Source of the DNA: an uncultured Bacillota bacterium
GTDB lineage: Bacteria > Bacillota > Dehalobacteriia > UBA7702
DNA length: 64,000 nt
Reading direction: 5' to 3'
Assembly: GCA_902796855.1 (NCBI GenBank)
Contig: CADBQN010000037.1
Coordinates: forward strand, 1-64,000
The translations under genes and the position numbers were made by a program. This document shows positions 1 through 8,249 of the stretch, piece by piece (position 1 is the stretch's first letter; each line of letters starts with the position of its first letter). A model generated the notes under the pieces. That model was not told the origin of the DNA and did no database searches. It was given only the letters and a program-made list of their open reading frames with translations.

Positions 1-74
1 CCCAGGGCGGCGAGGGCGTGATAAAAGCACTGCGTTTCCCACCAGCTTCGCTTATAGAGCGCATAAAGATCCAT
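1..74 (-). CDS. Partial CDS, possible lipoate-protein ligase-like N-terminus
   Basis: Only the first 24 or so codons are inside the window. The start is ATG at 74-72, 4 bases beyond the stop of the upstream ferredoxin-like gene, with a GGTGA ribosome binding site. The peptide begins MDLYALYKRSWWETQCFYHA. The W-E-T-Q-x-x-Y-H-A-L-A pattern reminds me of the N-terminus of lipoate-protein ligase-like enzymes, and a lipoyl-carrier gene lies in the same operon. The family call rests on memory of a short motif and on context, so it is tentative. That the operon continues leftward is well supported by the spacing. Confidence 0.4.
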   Translation of the reverse strand, partial: MDLYALYKRSWWETQCFYHALAAL

Positions 75-78
75 CTCA

Positions 79-465
79 TCACCGTTCTTCCCTCTCCGCC
101 ATGGCGGCGGCTTCGGCCAGCAGCGTTTTCAGCGCCGCTTCCGGCGCGAAAACGAGCGGCGGCAGGCCCAGCGCTTCCCGATGCTCATTGATCCGCCCTT
201 CCTTTAAGGGGAAGCAATAGCCGTTTTCCAAAAGAAGGCGGATGCCGCCGCGCTTTGCTTCGGGGCGGAACCCGCGGCGATATCTGAGCTCCAGAAGGGG
301 AAGGGACTGCGGGCAGACGTCGGCGCAGACGCCGCAGCCGCTGCAGTACCACTTTCCCCCCCTGAGGCGCCCCTTTAAACGCGCCTCGGCGAAGGAAAGA
401 AAGCCCATTCGTGATAAAACACAGCGCTTTACGCATTTTCCGCAGCGGTCGCATTTTCCCGCCAT
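79..465 (-). CDS. HdrC-like two-[4Fe-4S] ferredoxin-type protein
   Basis: 128 residues. Two CxxCxxCxxxC sets are visible: C-D-R-C-G-K-C-V-K-R-C at residues 5-15, and C-S-G-C-G-V-C-A-D-V-C near residues 41-51, so it should bind two [4Fe-4S] clusters. This arrangement and size match HdrC-type subunits that pass electrons to HdrB. The gene starts 37 bases inside the HdrB-like gene upstream; the start is fixed because the first cysteine set begins at residue 5. The tight overlap implies translational coupling, and the two proteins probably form one HdrBC-type module. The substrate is unknown. Confidence 0.75.
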   Translation of the reverse strand: MAGKCDRCGKCVKRCVLSRMGFLSFAEARLKGRLRGGKWYCSGCGVCADVCPQSLPLLELRYRRGFRPEAKRGGIRLLLENGYCFPLKEGRINEHREALGLPPLVFAPEAALKTLLAEAAAMAEREER

Positions 466-1307
466 TGTCTCACCATCCTTTTCACTTTCGGGTGGCCGAC
501 GCCCAAATCCTCATCGTCCGCGCCCATGGCCAGCGCCAGCAACTGCGTAATGAAAACGCCGGGGAGCGGCGGCCCCTGGTCGTAGCGGCGGCGCTGACGG
601 TCGAGGAACAGCTGACAGTTGCCGCAGGAGGTGACGAGGCAGTCGGCGCCGGCGACGCGGAGCTCGTTAAAGCGCCGTTTTCCCAGGGCCGCGCCGACTT
701 CGGGAGCGGACTCGTACAGCCCGGCGCCGCAGCATTCGTACTCCGTTTCGTAGGAAAGCGGCGCCGCGCCGCAGAGCTCGCAGAGGCCGCGCCACGCTTT
801 GAGCCGGGCAGGGGCTTCCTCCCCGAAGAGACGGCGGGGACGAAAGGCGGAGCAGGGATGCACCACCCCGACCCGCCAGGGGACGGGACGGGCCACGGCG
901 TTTCTCACCGCCGCGGCTTCCCCGGCCAGAAAGGGAACGATGTGCTCCGCCGCTTCCCCGCCGCCACAGCCCAGGCCCAAGGGAGCCAAAAAAGCGTTGA
1001 TCTCCCGGCGATAGGCTCCGTCCTCCGCCAGCCGCGCCTTCACCCGGGCAAAGGCGTTATAGCAGCCGCCGCAGAGCGTGACCAGAGGTTTCCCCTCTCT
1101 CGCCGCCAGCGCCAGGTTATAGGCGGCCAGCCGGTCCTCGCCGATGCCGGCGCCTCTCAGATAGGAGCCGCAGCAGACCGCCTCCTTTAAAGGGGCGGCG
1201 CTGACGCCGAGACGGCCCAGGACGAAGACGGCGCTCTTTTCGTACTCCGGAAAGCGGTACGCGACGAGACAGCCGGGATATAACAGAACCTCGCGGGGGA
1301 ATCCCAT
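429..1307 (-). CDS. HdrB-like heterodisulfide reductase subunit (two CCG domains)
   Basis: 292 residues with the two cysteine-rich (CCG) domains of HdrB. The first has Y-P-G-C near residue 11, V-C-C-G-S near 44 and L-C-G-G-C near 79. The second has H-P-C-S near 151, E-C-C-G-A near 193 and S-C-G-N-C near 227. In HdrB these cysteines bind non-cubane [4Fe-4S] clusters that cleave a disulfide. Here they may act on a lipoyl disulfide, since the next gene upstream encodes a lipoyl carrier. It overlaps the HdrC-like gene downstream. No membrane segment is seen, so a cytoplasmic location is expected. Confidence 0.75.
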   Translation of the reverse strand: MGFPREVLLYPGCLVAYRFPEYEKSAVFVLGRLGVSAAPLKEAVCCGSYLRGAGIGEDRLAAYNLALAAREGKPLVTLCGGCYNAFARVKARLAEDGAYRREINAFLAPLGLGCGGGEAAEHIVPFLAGEAAAVRNAVARPVPWRVGVVHPCSAFRPRRLFGEEAPARLKAWRGLCELCGAAPLSYETEYECCGAGLYESAPEVGAALGKRRFNELRVAGADCLVTSCGNCQLFLDRQRRRYDQGPPLPGVFITQLLALAMGADDEDLGVGHPKVKRMVRQWRENATAAENA

Positions 1308-1342
1308 CTTTCGCCACCACCTTCCTGATAAATCTCAAATGT

Positions 1343-1777
1343 TCAGCCGCCGAGCTCCGCCAGCTTCCGCTGACGGGCGATTTCCTTTTCCAGCCAGCTC
1401 ATATACGCTTCGCCGCGGAGCAGCTGCTCCAGATCGGCGGGATCGGTCATTTTGATTTTTACCATCCAGCCCGCGCCGTAACAGTCGTCGTTGATGAGAT
1501 TGGGCTCAAACTCCAGTTCCTCGTTGACTTCCAATATCTCGCCGCTGACGAGGGCGTAGACCCGCCCCACCCATTTGCCGGATTCCACCGACATGAAGGG
1601 CTTTTCCCGGATGATCTTTTTGCCGGGATTCGGCGATTCCACATAGACGATCTCCCCGGCGGAATCCACGGCGAAGCTGGTAAAGCCCATCGTCACCACG
1701 TCGCCTTCGACTCTGCCCCAAAAATGATGTTTGTCATAGTACAACTCGTCGGGATAATTGTAATCCTCAAACCGCAT
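1343..1777 (-). CDS. GcvH-like lipoyl carrier protein
   Basis: 144 residues with the glycine-cleavage H-protein fold signature. The lipoylation loop reads V-E-S-G-K-W-V-G-R-V and is followed by the typical S-G-E-I-L-E-V-N-E strand, so the acceptor lysine is present. No glycine cleavage T or P genes are nearby. The gene sits between two HdrBC-type modules, as LbpA-type lipoate-binding proteins do in sulfur-oxidising Hdr-like (sHdr) clusters. I infer a role as a swinging lipoyl carrier for this redox operon rather than in glycine cleavage. A conventional GcvH function cannot be excluded. Confidence 0.8.
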   Translation of the reverse strand: MRFEDYNYPDELYYDKHHFWGRVEGDVVTMGFTSFAVDSAGEIVYVESPNPGKKIIREKPFMSVESGKWVGRVYALVSGEILEVNEELEFEPNLINDDCYGAGWMVKIKMTDPADLEQLLRGEAYMSWLEKEIARQRKLAELGG

Positions 1778-1801
1778 AACCGCGCCTCCTCTGTTTTTTC
1801 T

Positions 1802-2977
1802 TTACTGATTTGCCTCGTAAGCCGCCATGGAGCGATCCACCAGTTCCGTGATGTCCGCGAAGCGCAGACGGATCTTTTTCCGGCGGGCGTTCCCCTGGAG
1901 CGTGCGCTTGCACTGCTGGCACCCGGAAACGACGGTCTTCGCCGCCGTCGCCTCGGCCTCCCGCAGCCGCGCCTCGGCAATGACCTCGGTCAGGGCGGGG
2001 TCCACCGCCTCTAAGTTCCCGCCGCCGCCGCAGCAGGCGGCGTCACTGCCGGAACATTCCATTTCCACCAGTTCCAGACCGGGGATCTGGTTCAGCACGT
2101 AGCGGGGCTCCTCAAAAACGCCGCTGTTGCGCCCGAGGTCGCAGGGGTCGTGATACGTCACGCGCTCTTCCACGGGACCCAGCCGCAGGCGGTCCGCAGC
2201 GATTTCCCGGGCCAGCCACTGACTGGCGTGGAGCACCTCAAAGGGCGTTTCCCCGCCGAGAATTTCCGGGTAAAAGTCGCGCCAGGCGTGGAAGCAGGAA
2301 GGACAGGTCGTGACGACGGTCCTGACGCCCAGCTCCTTCGCGGCGGCGACATTGTGTTCCGCCTGTTTTCTGATCCGCTCCGGTTCCCCGGCGGCGGCCA
2401 GGGGAAAACCGCAGCAGGACTCGTTTTCACCCAACACGGTGAAATCCGCGCCGGACCGCGTCAGGATCCGGGTAAAGGCCTGGGGGATGCCGTAAATCTG
2501 GGGATAGAGTGCGCCGGAGCAGCCGGTGAAATAGAGGAGCTCCGCCTTTTGCCCCACCCGCTTTAAAACCGCTTCGTCGTCCATGGCCTCCAGCCACAGG
2601 CGGCGGTTCTCCGGGGCGTCCCCGGCGGTGTTGCCGGTCTCGTCGATGGCGGCGGCCAGGCGCCGCATGTTTTCGGGGCCCTTTTCCCCGGCGGCAATCC
2701 GTCGGCGCATTTCCAGCCAGACCGACACCGTGTCGATCCGGGCGGAACAGGTCTCACGGCACTGACCGCAGAGGGTACACTGGAATAGCCGCGCGATGTC
2801 CTTTTCCGTCAGCTTACCGTGAAAGGCCAGCTTGCGCGTGATTTCCATTTTTGCCCGGGGGGAGGCGGATTCCCAGCCGAGGCCTTCGTAAACGGGGCAG
2901 TCCACGCGGCAGTAGCCGCAGCGGGCGCAGACGAGGGCCTCCTTTTTCAGATTTTCAAATATCGGTTTCCCGCGCAT
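1802..2977 (-). CDS. Fused HdrC-HdrB-like (GlpC-type) iron-sulfur oxidoreductase
   Basis: 391 residues. The N-terminal part carries two [4Fe-4S] motifs, C-A-R-C-G-Y-C-R-V-D-C and C-T-L-C-G-Q-C-R-E-T-C. Two CCG domains follow: F-T-G-C, E-S-C-C-G-F-P and T-C-P-S-C, then Y-H-D-P-C-D-L-G-R, A-C-C-G-G-G-G-N and S-G-C-Q-Q-C. This is the layout of GlpC/LldE-GlcF-type proteins and of HdrC-HdrB fusions. The chosen ATG at 2977 has a GGAGG site and lies one base past the stop of the FAD protein gene, so the pair is probably a GlcD/GlcF-like complex. It is the second Hdr-type module in the operon. Confidence 0.75.
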   Translation of the reverse strand: MRGKPIFENLKKEALVCARCGYCRVDCPVYEGLGWESASPRAKMEITRKLAFHGKLTEKDIARLFQCTLCGQCRETCSARIDTVSVWLEMRRRIAAGEKGPENMRRLAAAIDETGNTAGDAPENRRLWLEAMDDEAVLKRVGQKAELLYFTGCSGALYPQIYGIPQAFTRILTRSGADFTVLGENESCCGFPLAAAGEPERIRKQAEHNVAAAKELGVRTVVTTCPSCFHAWRDFYPEILGGETPFEVLHASQWLAREIAADRLRLGPVEERVTYHDPCDLGRNSGVFEEPRYVLNQIPGLELVEMECSGSDAACCGGGGNLEAVDPALTEVIAEARLREAEATAAKTVVSGCQQCKRTLQGNARRKKIRLRFADITELVDRSMAAYEANQ

Positions 2978-2978
2978 G

Positions 2979-4418
2979 TCAACGCCTCCTTCCGATCCGC
3001 AGCACGCGGCTGCCGAGGTTCGCCGCGAAACAGGCCAGGCCAAAGAGGGCCGGCGGCATCAGCTTTGGCGGCCGATAGAATTTCCCCGGGTTCATCCGGT
3101 TCTCCGGATCCAGCCGTTCCTTCGCTTCCCGGGCCTCGGCGAGGGACGCCGGATCCCGGGAGCGTTTCAGATAAACGGTGTTCCAGACGCCGGTGCCGTA
3201 GGGCCGTCCGCCGCAGGCGATGGCGGCGTCGTTGATTTTTTTCGTTTTCGCCAGGTAAAACAGGTAGCGCAGCGTCTGCGATTCGTCGGCGTAATACTGC
3301 GCCATCACGTTGGCCTGCTGACCGCTCATCATGTGACCGTAGACGGACACGCGCTGACGGAGCTTTTTCACCCGGCCGTAAAAGTCGTTCAGCCGCGCCA
3401 TCGGCAGGATCACTTCCGCCGCCAGCAGCGTCGGGCCGTTTCGCTTGATCCGCAGGGAATAGAGACGCTCTTCCCATTCTTCCGCCGCCGTTTCGTCGGA
3501 GCAGAGGCGGACGCCGGTCTTCAGGCGGATCGTCTCGGCGTAGGCGCGGCAGGCGGCCATATCCGCCGCGGCGCCGCGGTAGGAGAGCGTCACCAAAAAG
3601 CCGCTGACCTCGGGGACTTCATACCCCATCCGCTTTTGAAAATCGAGGCAGGTGCGGTCGGCAAAATGACCGTTGAACGGCTTGACCGGGCCTTTTTCCG
3701 CCATGTCCATGATCTTTGCCGCGACGATGGCCGAGGGGGCCGCGAAGGAAACGTGATACGCCGCTTCCGCCAGGGGCACCACCTTAAAGGTGAGGCGGGT
3801 CACAATGGCGAGGGTGCCCTCCTTGCCCGCGAAGAGGGAGAGGGGCCGCGGGCCGGCGGCGTCGGCGTCAAATTCCTCACCGGAGGCCAAAATCACGTGG
3901 GCGGATTCCACCAGGTCGTGGAAACAGCCCCAGGCCATGCTGCCGATGCCCTGCCCCTCCATACTGAACCAGCCGCCCACCGTGGAGGAAACGGCGCTGC
4001 TGGGATAGGAGCAGAGGGTGAACCCCTCCCGGTTCAGGTCTTTTTCCAGCGCGCTCCAGGCGGTGCCGCACCAGACTTCGGCGACGCCCCGTTCCTTATC
4101 GAGGCGGATCAGGCCGCTGAGGCCGGTGAGATCCATCACCATGCCGCCGCTGACCGGCACCGCGTTCATATAGGCCGAAGTGCCCCCGGCCCGGGGCGTG
4201 ATGGCCATGTGATTGTCCCGGGCGTAGGCGACCAGCTGACGGACATCCTCCTCGCTTTGGGGGCGGGCCGCCAGCTCGGCGCCGACCCGGAACATCAGTT
4301 TCACCAGAAAACCGGGGAACGAGGCCATATCCCGGGTATAAAACGACGTTTCAAAGGGATCGTCGGTGACGCGGCCGTTCAGTTTTTCCTTTAAGAGATC
4401 AAAATTTTCCGCTGTCAT
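2979..4418 (-). CDS. FAD-linked oxidoreductase, GlcD / D-lactate dehydrogenase type
   Basis: 479 residues. The N-terminal PCMH-type FAD-binding domain shows A-R-P-Q-S-E-E-D-V near residue 50, T-P-R-A-G-G-T-S near 74 and Y-P-S-S-A-V-S-S-T-V-G-G near 138. A C-terminal FAD-oxidase cap follows. The C-terminus ends in L-D-P-E-N-R-M-N-P-G-K-F, the usual family signature. The family oxidises 2-hydroxyacids; the substrate here cannot be read from the sequence. It overlaps the upstream flavoprotein gene by the ATGA arrangement and is followed immediately by the GlpC-type partner. Together they would pass electrons from a hydroxyacid to the Hdr/lipoyl components. Confidence 0.75.
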   Translation of the reverse strand: MTAENFDLLKEKLNGRVTDDPFETSFYTRDMASFPGFLVKLMFRVGAELAARPQSEEDVRQLVAYARDNHMAITPRAGGTSAYMNAVPVSGGMVMDLTGLSGLIRLDKERGVAEVWCGTAWSALEKDLNREGFTLCSYPSSAVSSTVGGWFSMEGQGIGSMAWGCFHDLVESAHVILASGEEFDADAAGPRPLSLFAGKEGTLAIVTRLTFKVVPLAEAAYHVSFAAPSAIVAAKIMDMAEKGPVKPFNGHFADRTCLDFQKRMGYEVPEVSGFLVTLSYRGAAADMAACRAYAETIRLKTGVRLCSDETAAEEWEERLYSLRIKRNGPTLLAAEVILPMARLNDFYGRVKKLRQRVSVYGHMMSGQQANVMAQYYADESQTLRYLFYLAKTKKINDAAIACGGRPYGTGVWNTVYLKRSRDPASLAEAREAKERLDPENRMNPGKFYRPPKLMPPALFGLACFAANLGSRVLRIGRRR

Positions 4419-5719
4419 AGGGTCTCCTTTCTCTTTCTCCCGGGCGGGCGGAACTCCCGCAGATACGATGATAGCTGATGGGGAATGACGATGTTTCGGC
4501 GGATATCGCCGATATCGCCGGCGGCAGCGGGCAGCGCCGCGCCTTTTTCCATCAGCGCCAGCAGCGGCCCGGCGAATTCCAGCGTTCCCACCATCTGCGC
4601 GCCGACAAGGCGGTTCCGCCGCAGCAGCAGACGGGTATAGCCGCCGCCGGCAGACCGTTCCGCCACACGATACCGCCGCCCTTCCAGATCGTCTTCCGTC
4701 GCGCCAAAGGCCAGCACCGGCGTTTCGCCGACGTAGGTCAGCAGCACCGCCAAAGAACCGGGAAAGGGCTTACGCCGTCCCGCCGCGGCGAGACCGGCGG
4801 TCTCGCCCTGACGGGCGGCGGCTTCCCACAGCAGGTTCAGCACCGGCTTTTGGGTAAGCCGGTCCGTCGATTCGGTACAGTCCCCGGCGGCGTAGAAATC
4901 GGGGAGGTTCGTGGCCATGCAGTCATCGACGAGGATGCCGCCGGTCTCGCCCAAAGCGACGCCGGCGTCTGCGGCCAACTCGACCCGGGGACGGACCCCC
5001 ACGGCCCAAAGCACCAGGTCACAGGGGATCTTTTCGTGATTTGTCTCCGCGAAGGCGACTTTGCCTTCGCCCTTCACGGCGTTGACGCTCTCGCCGGTGA
5101 GGACGCGGATTCCGCGTTTTTCCACCTCGGCGGCGACCAGCGCCGCGGTATCCCGGTCGAGGGATTTCGGGATGACCCGATCCATCAGCTCCACCAACGT
5201 CACCCGTTCGCAGCCGCTTTCCTTCAGCGCCAGGGCGCCCTCGAGGCCGATGGCGCCGGAGCCGACGACCACGGCGGAAGAGGCCTTCTGCGCCAGCAGG
5301 CCGTCAACGTCGGCGACGGTCTTCATCACCCGGTTCCCCGGCAGGCCGATGCCCTCGATCCTCCGGGGCAGAATGGGAAAGCTGCCGGCGGCGTAGATCA
5401 GCCGGTCATAAGCGATGACGTGTTTTTCCGTCACGGCTTTTTTCTCCCCGTGGCGGATCTCCAGCACCTCTTCCCCGAAAAGGACGCCGACGCCGTCTTT
5501 TTCGTAATCCTCGGCGCGGCGGATGAAGATCTCCTCCCGGGGGATATGCCCGGCGAGATAATCCGGCAGGGCCCCGGCGGCGTAGGCGGGACAGGACTCG
5601 CCGCTGACGATGAGGATCCGCAGCGCAGGGTCTTCCCGGCGGGCCGCGGCGGCGGCGCGGATACCGGCGACGCCGTTGCCGATGATCAGCAGATCCGTTT
5701 CGCGATTCGGTTTTGCCAT
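4415..5719 (-). CDS. FAD/NAD(P)-binding pyridine-nucleotide-disulfide-type oxidoreductase
   Basis: 434 residues. The FAD-binding GxGxxG-type motif I-I-G-N-G-V-A-G near residue 17 is followed by an NAD-binding V-V-G-S-G-A-I-G-L-E-G motif near residue 155 and the second FAD motif Y-A-A-G-D-C. This is the NADH oxidase / CoA-disulfide reductase / nitrite reductase large-subunit-like family. No redox-active CxxxxC pair is seen, but a single cysteine lies near residue 42 (G-E-S-C-P-A-Y), the position used by NADH oxidases and CoA-disulfide reductases. I chose the ATG at 5719 for its AAGGTGAG site. It could link NAD(P)H to the iron-sulfur modules, taking the place HdrA has in sHdr clusters. Confidence 0.7.
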   Translation of the reverse strand: MAKPNRETDLLIIGNGVAGIRAAAAARREDPALRILIVSGESCPAYAAGALPDYLAGHIPREEIFIRRAEDYEKDGVGVLFGEEVLEIRHGEKKAVTEKHVIAYDRLIYAAGSFPILPRRIEGIGLPGNRVMKTVADVDGLLAQKASSAVVVGSGAIGLEGALALKESGCERVTLVELMDRVIPKSLDRDTAALVAAEVEKRGIRVLTGESVNAVKGEGKVAFAETNHEKIPCDLVLWAVGVRPRVELAADAGVALGETGGILVDDCMATNLPDFYAAGDCTESTDRLTQKPVLNLLWEAAARQGETAGLAAAGRRKPFPGSLAVLLTYVGETPVLAFGATEDDLEGRRYRVAERSAGGGYTRLLLRRNRLVGAQMVGTLEFAGPLLALMEKGAALPAAAGDIGDIRRNIVIPHQLSSYLREFRPPGRKRKETL

Positions 5720-5723
5720 GGTC

Positions 5724-6641
5724 TCACCTTCCTTTCCCAAGCAGTTCGCGGCCTTGGCGCGCCGCCTTGCGGGCGGATTCGGTCAGTTCCGTTTCCCGGC
5801 AGTTCGCGCCGGTCACGGCGTTATACAAAGCCAGGGCTTTCCTGAGCTTATCATCGATAAAATCATAGTTCTCCCAGGCGAGGCCGAGGAGGGAAAGGGC
5901 CGTTTTTTCCAGTTCCTCCCGGGAATCCGCGAAGGACAGAAGACGCCCGGCGCCGAGGTTCCGCTCACCGCCCGGGGAGAGATAACGGGCGGGACGCGCC
6001 GTCGTTTCCCCTGCGGGACAGTCCCCGCGGAATTCGGCGCAGAGGCGGAGGAACCGTTCGGGATCGGCGACGGGGATGCCGCCGTGGCCCGACACGACGA
6101 CGGCGGAGAGGTTCTTTTCCCGGAAGAGACCGGCGAAAAAAGCGTCGCCCAAAGGGAAATCGCCGTCTTCCGACAACGCGCCGTCGGCTTCGGTGACGAT
6201 GACGCGCTCACCGTCGGCGGTAAAGGAGCGAAGCTCCCGCAAAAAGTCCTCTTCCCTTCTCTTCCGCAGCGGCACGACGGAGACTTCCCCGTCCCGGATC
6301 AAAAGCGCCGCTTTTTTCGCGGCTTTTCCCGTGACGCAGAGATGCTCAAAACCGCTGTGCCGCAGATAGGCCCCGAAACGCCCCTCGGCCGCGGCCGCGG
6401 CGAACACGCCGCCGGACGCGCCGCACCAGGTCATGCCGGCGGAACCCGGCGCGCCGGTGCCGGTGACTTTGCCGGCGGAGACGGAAACAAAGGGACGCCC
6501 CTTTTCCAGCAGGCACAGGAAGAGCGGCGGCAGAAAGCCCCAGCCGCTTCGGGGGAACCCGTTTTCCTCGCCGCCGAGACTCAGCGTCTCGGCGCTTTCG
6601 GTATTCAGATCAACAAACAGGCATTTCGATACGTCGCGCAC
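5724..6641 (-). CDS. Short aldehyde:ferredoxin oxidoreductase-like protein (N-terminal domain only)
   Basis: 305 residues, about half the usual 600 of the AOR family. The first 120 residues follow the AOR N-terminal domain: G-K-V-T-G-T-G-A-P-G-S-A-G-M-T, then C-G-A-S-G-G-V-F and F-E-H-L-C-V-T-G-K-A. The remainder is divergent, and the CxxCxxxC motif that holds the [4Fe-4S] cluster beside the tungstopterin is absent. The reading frame is intact and in operon spacing, so it looks like a maintained short form rather than a random break. It may bind pterin poorly or not at all. The partner ferredoxin gene is directly upstream. Confidence 0.55.
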   Translation of the reverse strand: MRDVSKCLFVDLNTESAETLSLGGEENGFPRSGWGFLPPLFLCLLEKGRPFVSVSAGKVTGTGAPGSAGMTWCGASGGVFAAAAAEGRFGAYLRHSGFEHLCVTGKAAKKAALLIRDGEVSVVPLRKRREEDFLRELRSFTADGERVIVTEADGALSEDGDFPLGDAFFAGLFREKNLSAVVVSGHGGIPVADPERFLRLCAEFRGDCPAGETTARPARYLSPGGERNLGAGRLLSFADSREELEKTALSLLGLAWENYDFIDDKLRKALALYNAVTGANCRETELTESARKAARQGRELLGKGR

Positions 6642-6662
6642 GCGCCATCCCCTCCTTTGATG

Positions 6663-7127
6663 TCAGCGGTTCCCGCCGAACCGCTCCCGGGCATGACCTT
6701 CCCGGAAACGGCGGCTGATTTCGGCTTCCTCAAGATAGGCCAACGCTCCCGTCGGGCAGACTTTCACGCAGAGCGGGTCGCCCCCGCACAGATCGCAGGT
6801 GACGTAAACGTCACGGACGCTGTCGTACACCGGCGCGCCGAAGGGGCACATGACCTCACAGGCGCCGCAGGCGAAGCAGCCCTCCTCCCGGCGCGTCACG
6901 GCGCCGTCGGCGCCGCGGTCGACGACCCCTTTTAAGCAGGCGGTCACACAGACGGGATCGGCGCAGTGCTGGCAGTAGACGACGTTCAGACCGTCGGCGC
7001 CGGCATAACGCTCCACACGGATGGCGCTTTCGCCGGGGCGCACCTCCCCGGCGCGTTTCAGGGAGCACAGCGCCTGACAGACGCCGCAGCCGCCGCACTT
7101 GGATCGCTCGATCATCAGTTTTTTCAC
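6663..7127 (-). CDS. Four-cluster polyferredoxin (DmsB/HycB/AOR-partner type)
   Basis: 154 residues with four cysteine groups: C-G-G-C-G-V-C-Q-A-L-C, C-Q-H-C-A-D-P-V-C-V-T-A-C, C-F-A-C-G-A-C-E-V-M-C and C-D-L-C-G-G-D-P-L-C-V-K-V-C. They predict four [4Fe-4S] clusters. This is the electron-transfer subunit type of molybdo/tungstopterin enzymes (DmsB, HycB, AOR-associated ferredoxins). The start is GTG at 7127 with an AAGGTGAG site. It is the first gene of the redox operon and is followed 21 bases later by the AOR-like gene. Confidence 0.8.
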   Translation of the reverse strand: MKKLMIERSKCGGCGVCQALCSLKRAGEVRPGESAIRVERYAGADGLNVVYCQHCADPVCVTACLKGVVDRGADGAVTRREEGCFACGACEVMCPFGAPVYDSVRDVYVTCDLCGGDPLCVKVCPTGALAYLEEAEISRRFREGHARERFGGNR

Positions 7128-7481
7128 AAGGCCTCACCTTCCTCCCCCGGCCCCGCCAAAGCGCGGATCAGCCGTTGCCGGGGAGCGCCCGAAACGACCG
7201 CCCCCGCGCTGTTTGCCTTTGGAATATGCAAAAACGATACCAAAACGATGCCGGGGCGCAAAAAAAGAGGAAGCCCGCCGGGCTTCCCTTTGCCAAAGAG
7301 CCGTTTTTTTATCATGCGTTTTTCTTATCACCGGCCGCCGCGCCCCCGTTCCCCCGGCCGAAGCCTCGGCGGGATGTCCCACCGGGCGGCGGCGCGGAAC
7401 AAAAATGTCTCATTTGCCGGAAGCCGGGACAAATCTGTCTCATCAAATAAAATCCCTGTTCAAGATCGGTTCGACGCCGTT
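7128..7481. other. Intergenic region with leader of the redox operon
   Basis: 354 bases without a convincing gene. It holds the minus-strand terminator of the kinase-like gene near 7260-7288, then about 130 bases leading to the redox operon. I see no clear promoter there; a weak AT-rich stretch near 7220-7250 (TTTGCATATTC on the minus strand) is the best candidate. Confidence 0.4.
7260..7288 (-). terminator. Intrinsic terminator after the kinase-like gene
   Basis: On the minus strand a GGAAGCCC / GGGCTTCC stem (8 bp, 3-base loop) is followed by TCTTTTTTT. It should end the 7482-8138 transcript and separate it from the redox operon. Confidence 0.8.
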
Positions 7482-8138
7482 TCAGCGGCCCCGGTAACGG
7501 CGGCGGCGCAGCAGGAGCCGCGCCCGTTCCTCTTCCCGGACGGCATCGATTTTGCCCTCGTCGGGAACGCAGCCGGAAAAACGGCGGAACGACGCGATGA
7601 CCTCGGGGAAACGCCGTTCCGGCCGGGGAAAATCCCCGACATCGAGAAGGGAAACCGCCGCGAAGATCCGCCCCAGCGTCACCTCGGCCGGTTCCTCCAT
7701 GATGCCGTCCCAGTCGAGGAAGAAGAGCTCTTCCCCATGAACCAGGAGGTTCCTGGCGTTCACGTCGGGAGGAGAAAACAACGTCGTCGGCCCGCTCCCC
7801 GCCGCGGCGAGGCGGGAAACACCCTTTGCCAGCGGCAGCGGCCAGGGTCCGTCCGATTCAACGAGAGAGGTCAGCAGCGTCCCCGGGAGATACCGCCGCA
7901 GGAGCCAGCCGTCCCCGAGGACGACGGCGGCGGGAGCGGGAAGGCCCAGCTCCCGACAGCGCTCCAGGACGGAAAATTCCGTTTTCTCGCCGCCGTCGGG
8001 GAAGATCTTCAAAATATAGGTCTCATCACCGCCGGCGACGCGGTACACGTCGCCGCGGCGGCTGAAATAATGCTGTTTTACGGTCAATCGCCGCCCCGAT
8101 TTTGCCGCCGCCTCGTTCAGAATCCGTTCCGCAATCAT
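7482..8138 (-). CDS. Aminoglycoside phosphotransferase-like small kinase
   Basis: 218 residues with the end of an APH/choline-kinase fold. The catalytic-loop-like D-V-N-A-R-N-L-L-V lies near residue 125 and the metal-binding L-D-W-D near 140. The N-terminal lobe has Y-I-L-K-I-F with the expected ATP-contacting lysine near residue 44. At 218 residues it is shorter than typical APH enzymes and lacks the usual HxD histidine (the position reads P-D). The substrate is unknown. It is monocistronic and divergent from the ABC transporter operon. An antibiotic-modifying role is not implied. Confidence 0.6.
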   Translation of the reverse strand: MIAERILNEAAAKSGRRLTVKQHYFSRRGDVYRVAGGDETYILKIFPDGGEKTEFSVLERCRELGLPAPAAVVLGDGWLLRRYLPGTLLTSLVESDGPWPLPLAKGVSRLAAAGSGPTTLFSPPDVNARNLLVHGEELFFLDWDGIMEEPAEVTLGRIFAAVSLLDVGDFPRPERRFPEVIASFRRFSGCVPDEGKIDAVREEERARLLLRRRRYRGR

Positions 8139-8249
8139 CGTCCCACCTCCATAAAATCGTTCTTGAGCTGGTATTTTTTAAAACCGGTTCCGTTCTCGCT
8201 TTCAGTATGCCACAAAGGACGGAAAAAAGCAACAAACCGAAATCCGTAT

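Noticed and set aside
1343-1777. Glycine cleavage system H protein in the usual role
   Set aside because: No gcvT, gcvP or lpd nearby and the neighbours are Hdr-like redox genes; kept only as an alternative.
5724-6641. Frameshifted full-length AOR
   Set aside because: No AOR C-terminal sequence is found in other frames; the next gene starts 4 bases later.
2976-6935. Long plus-strand frames (441-472 codons) opposite the redox operon
   Set aside because: They are antisense shadows of the FAD, flavoprotein and AOR-like genes, which carry clear family motifs.
7128-7481. Open frames of 60-130 codons on both strands
   Set aside because: They overlap the terminator and have no ribosome sites; GC-rich sequence gives long chance frames.
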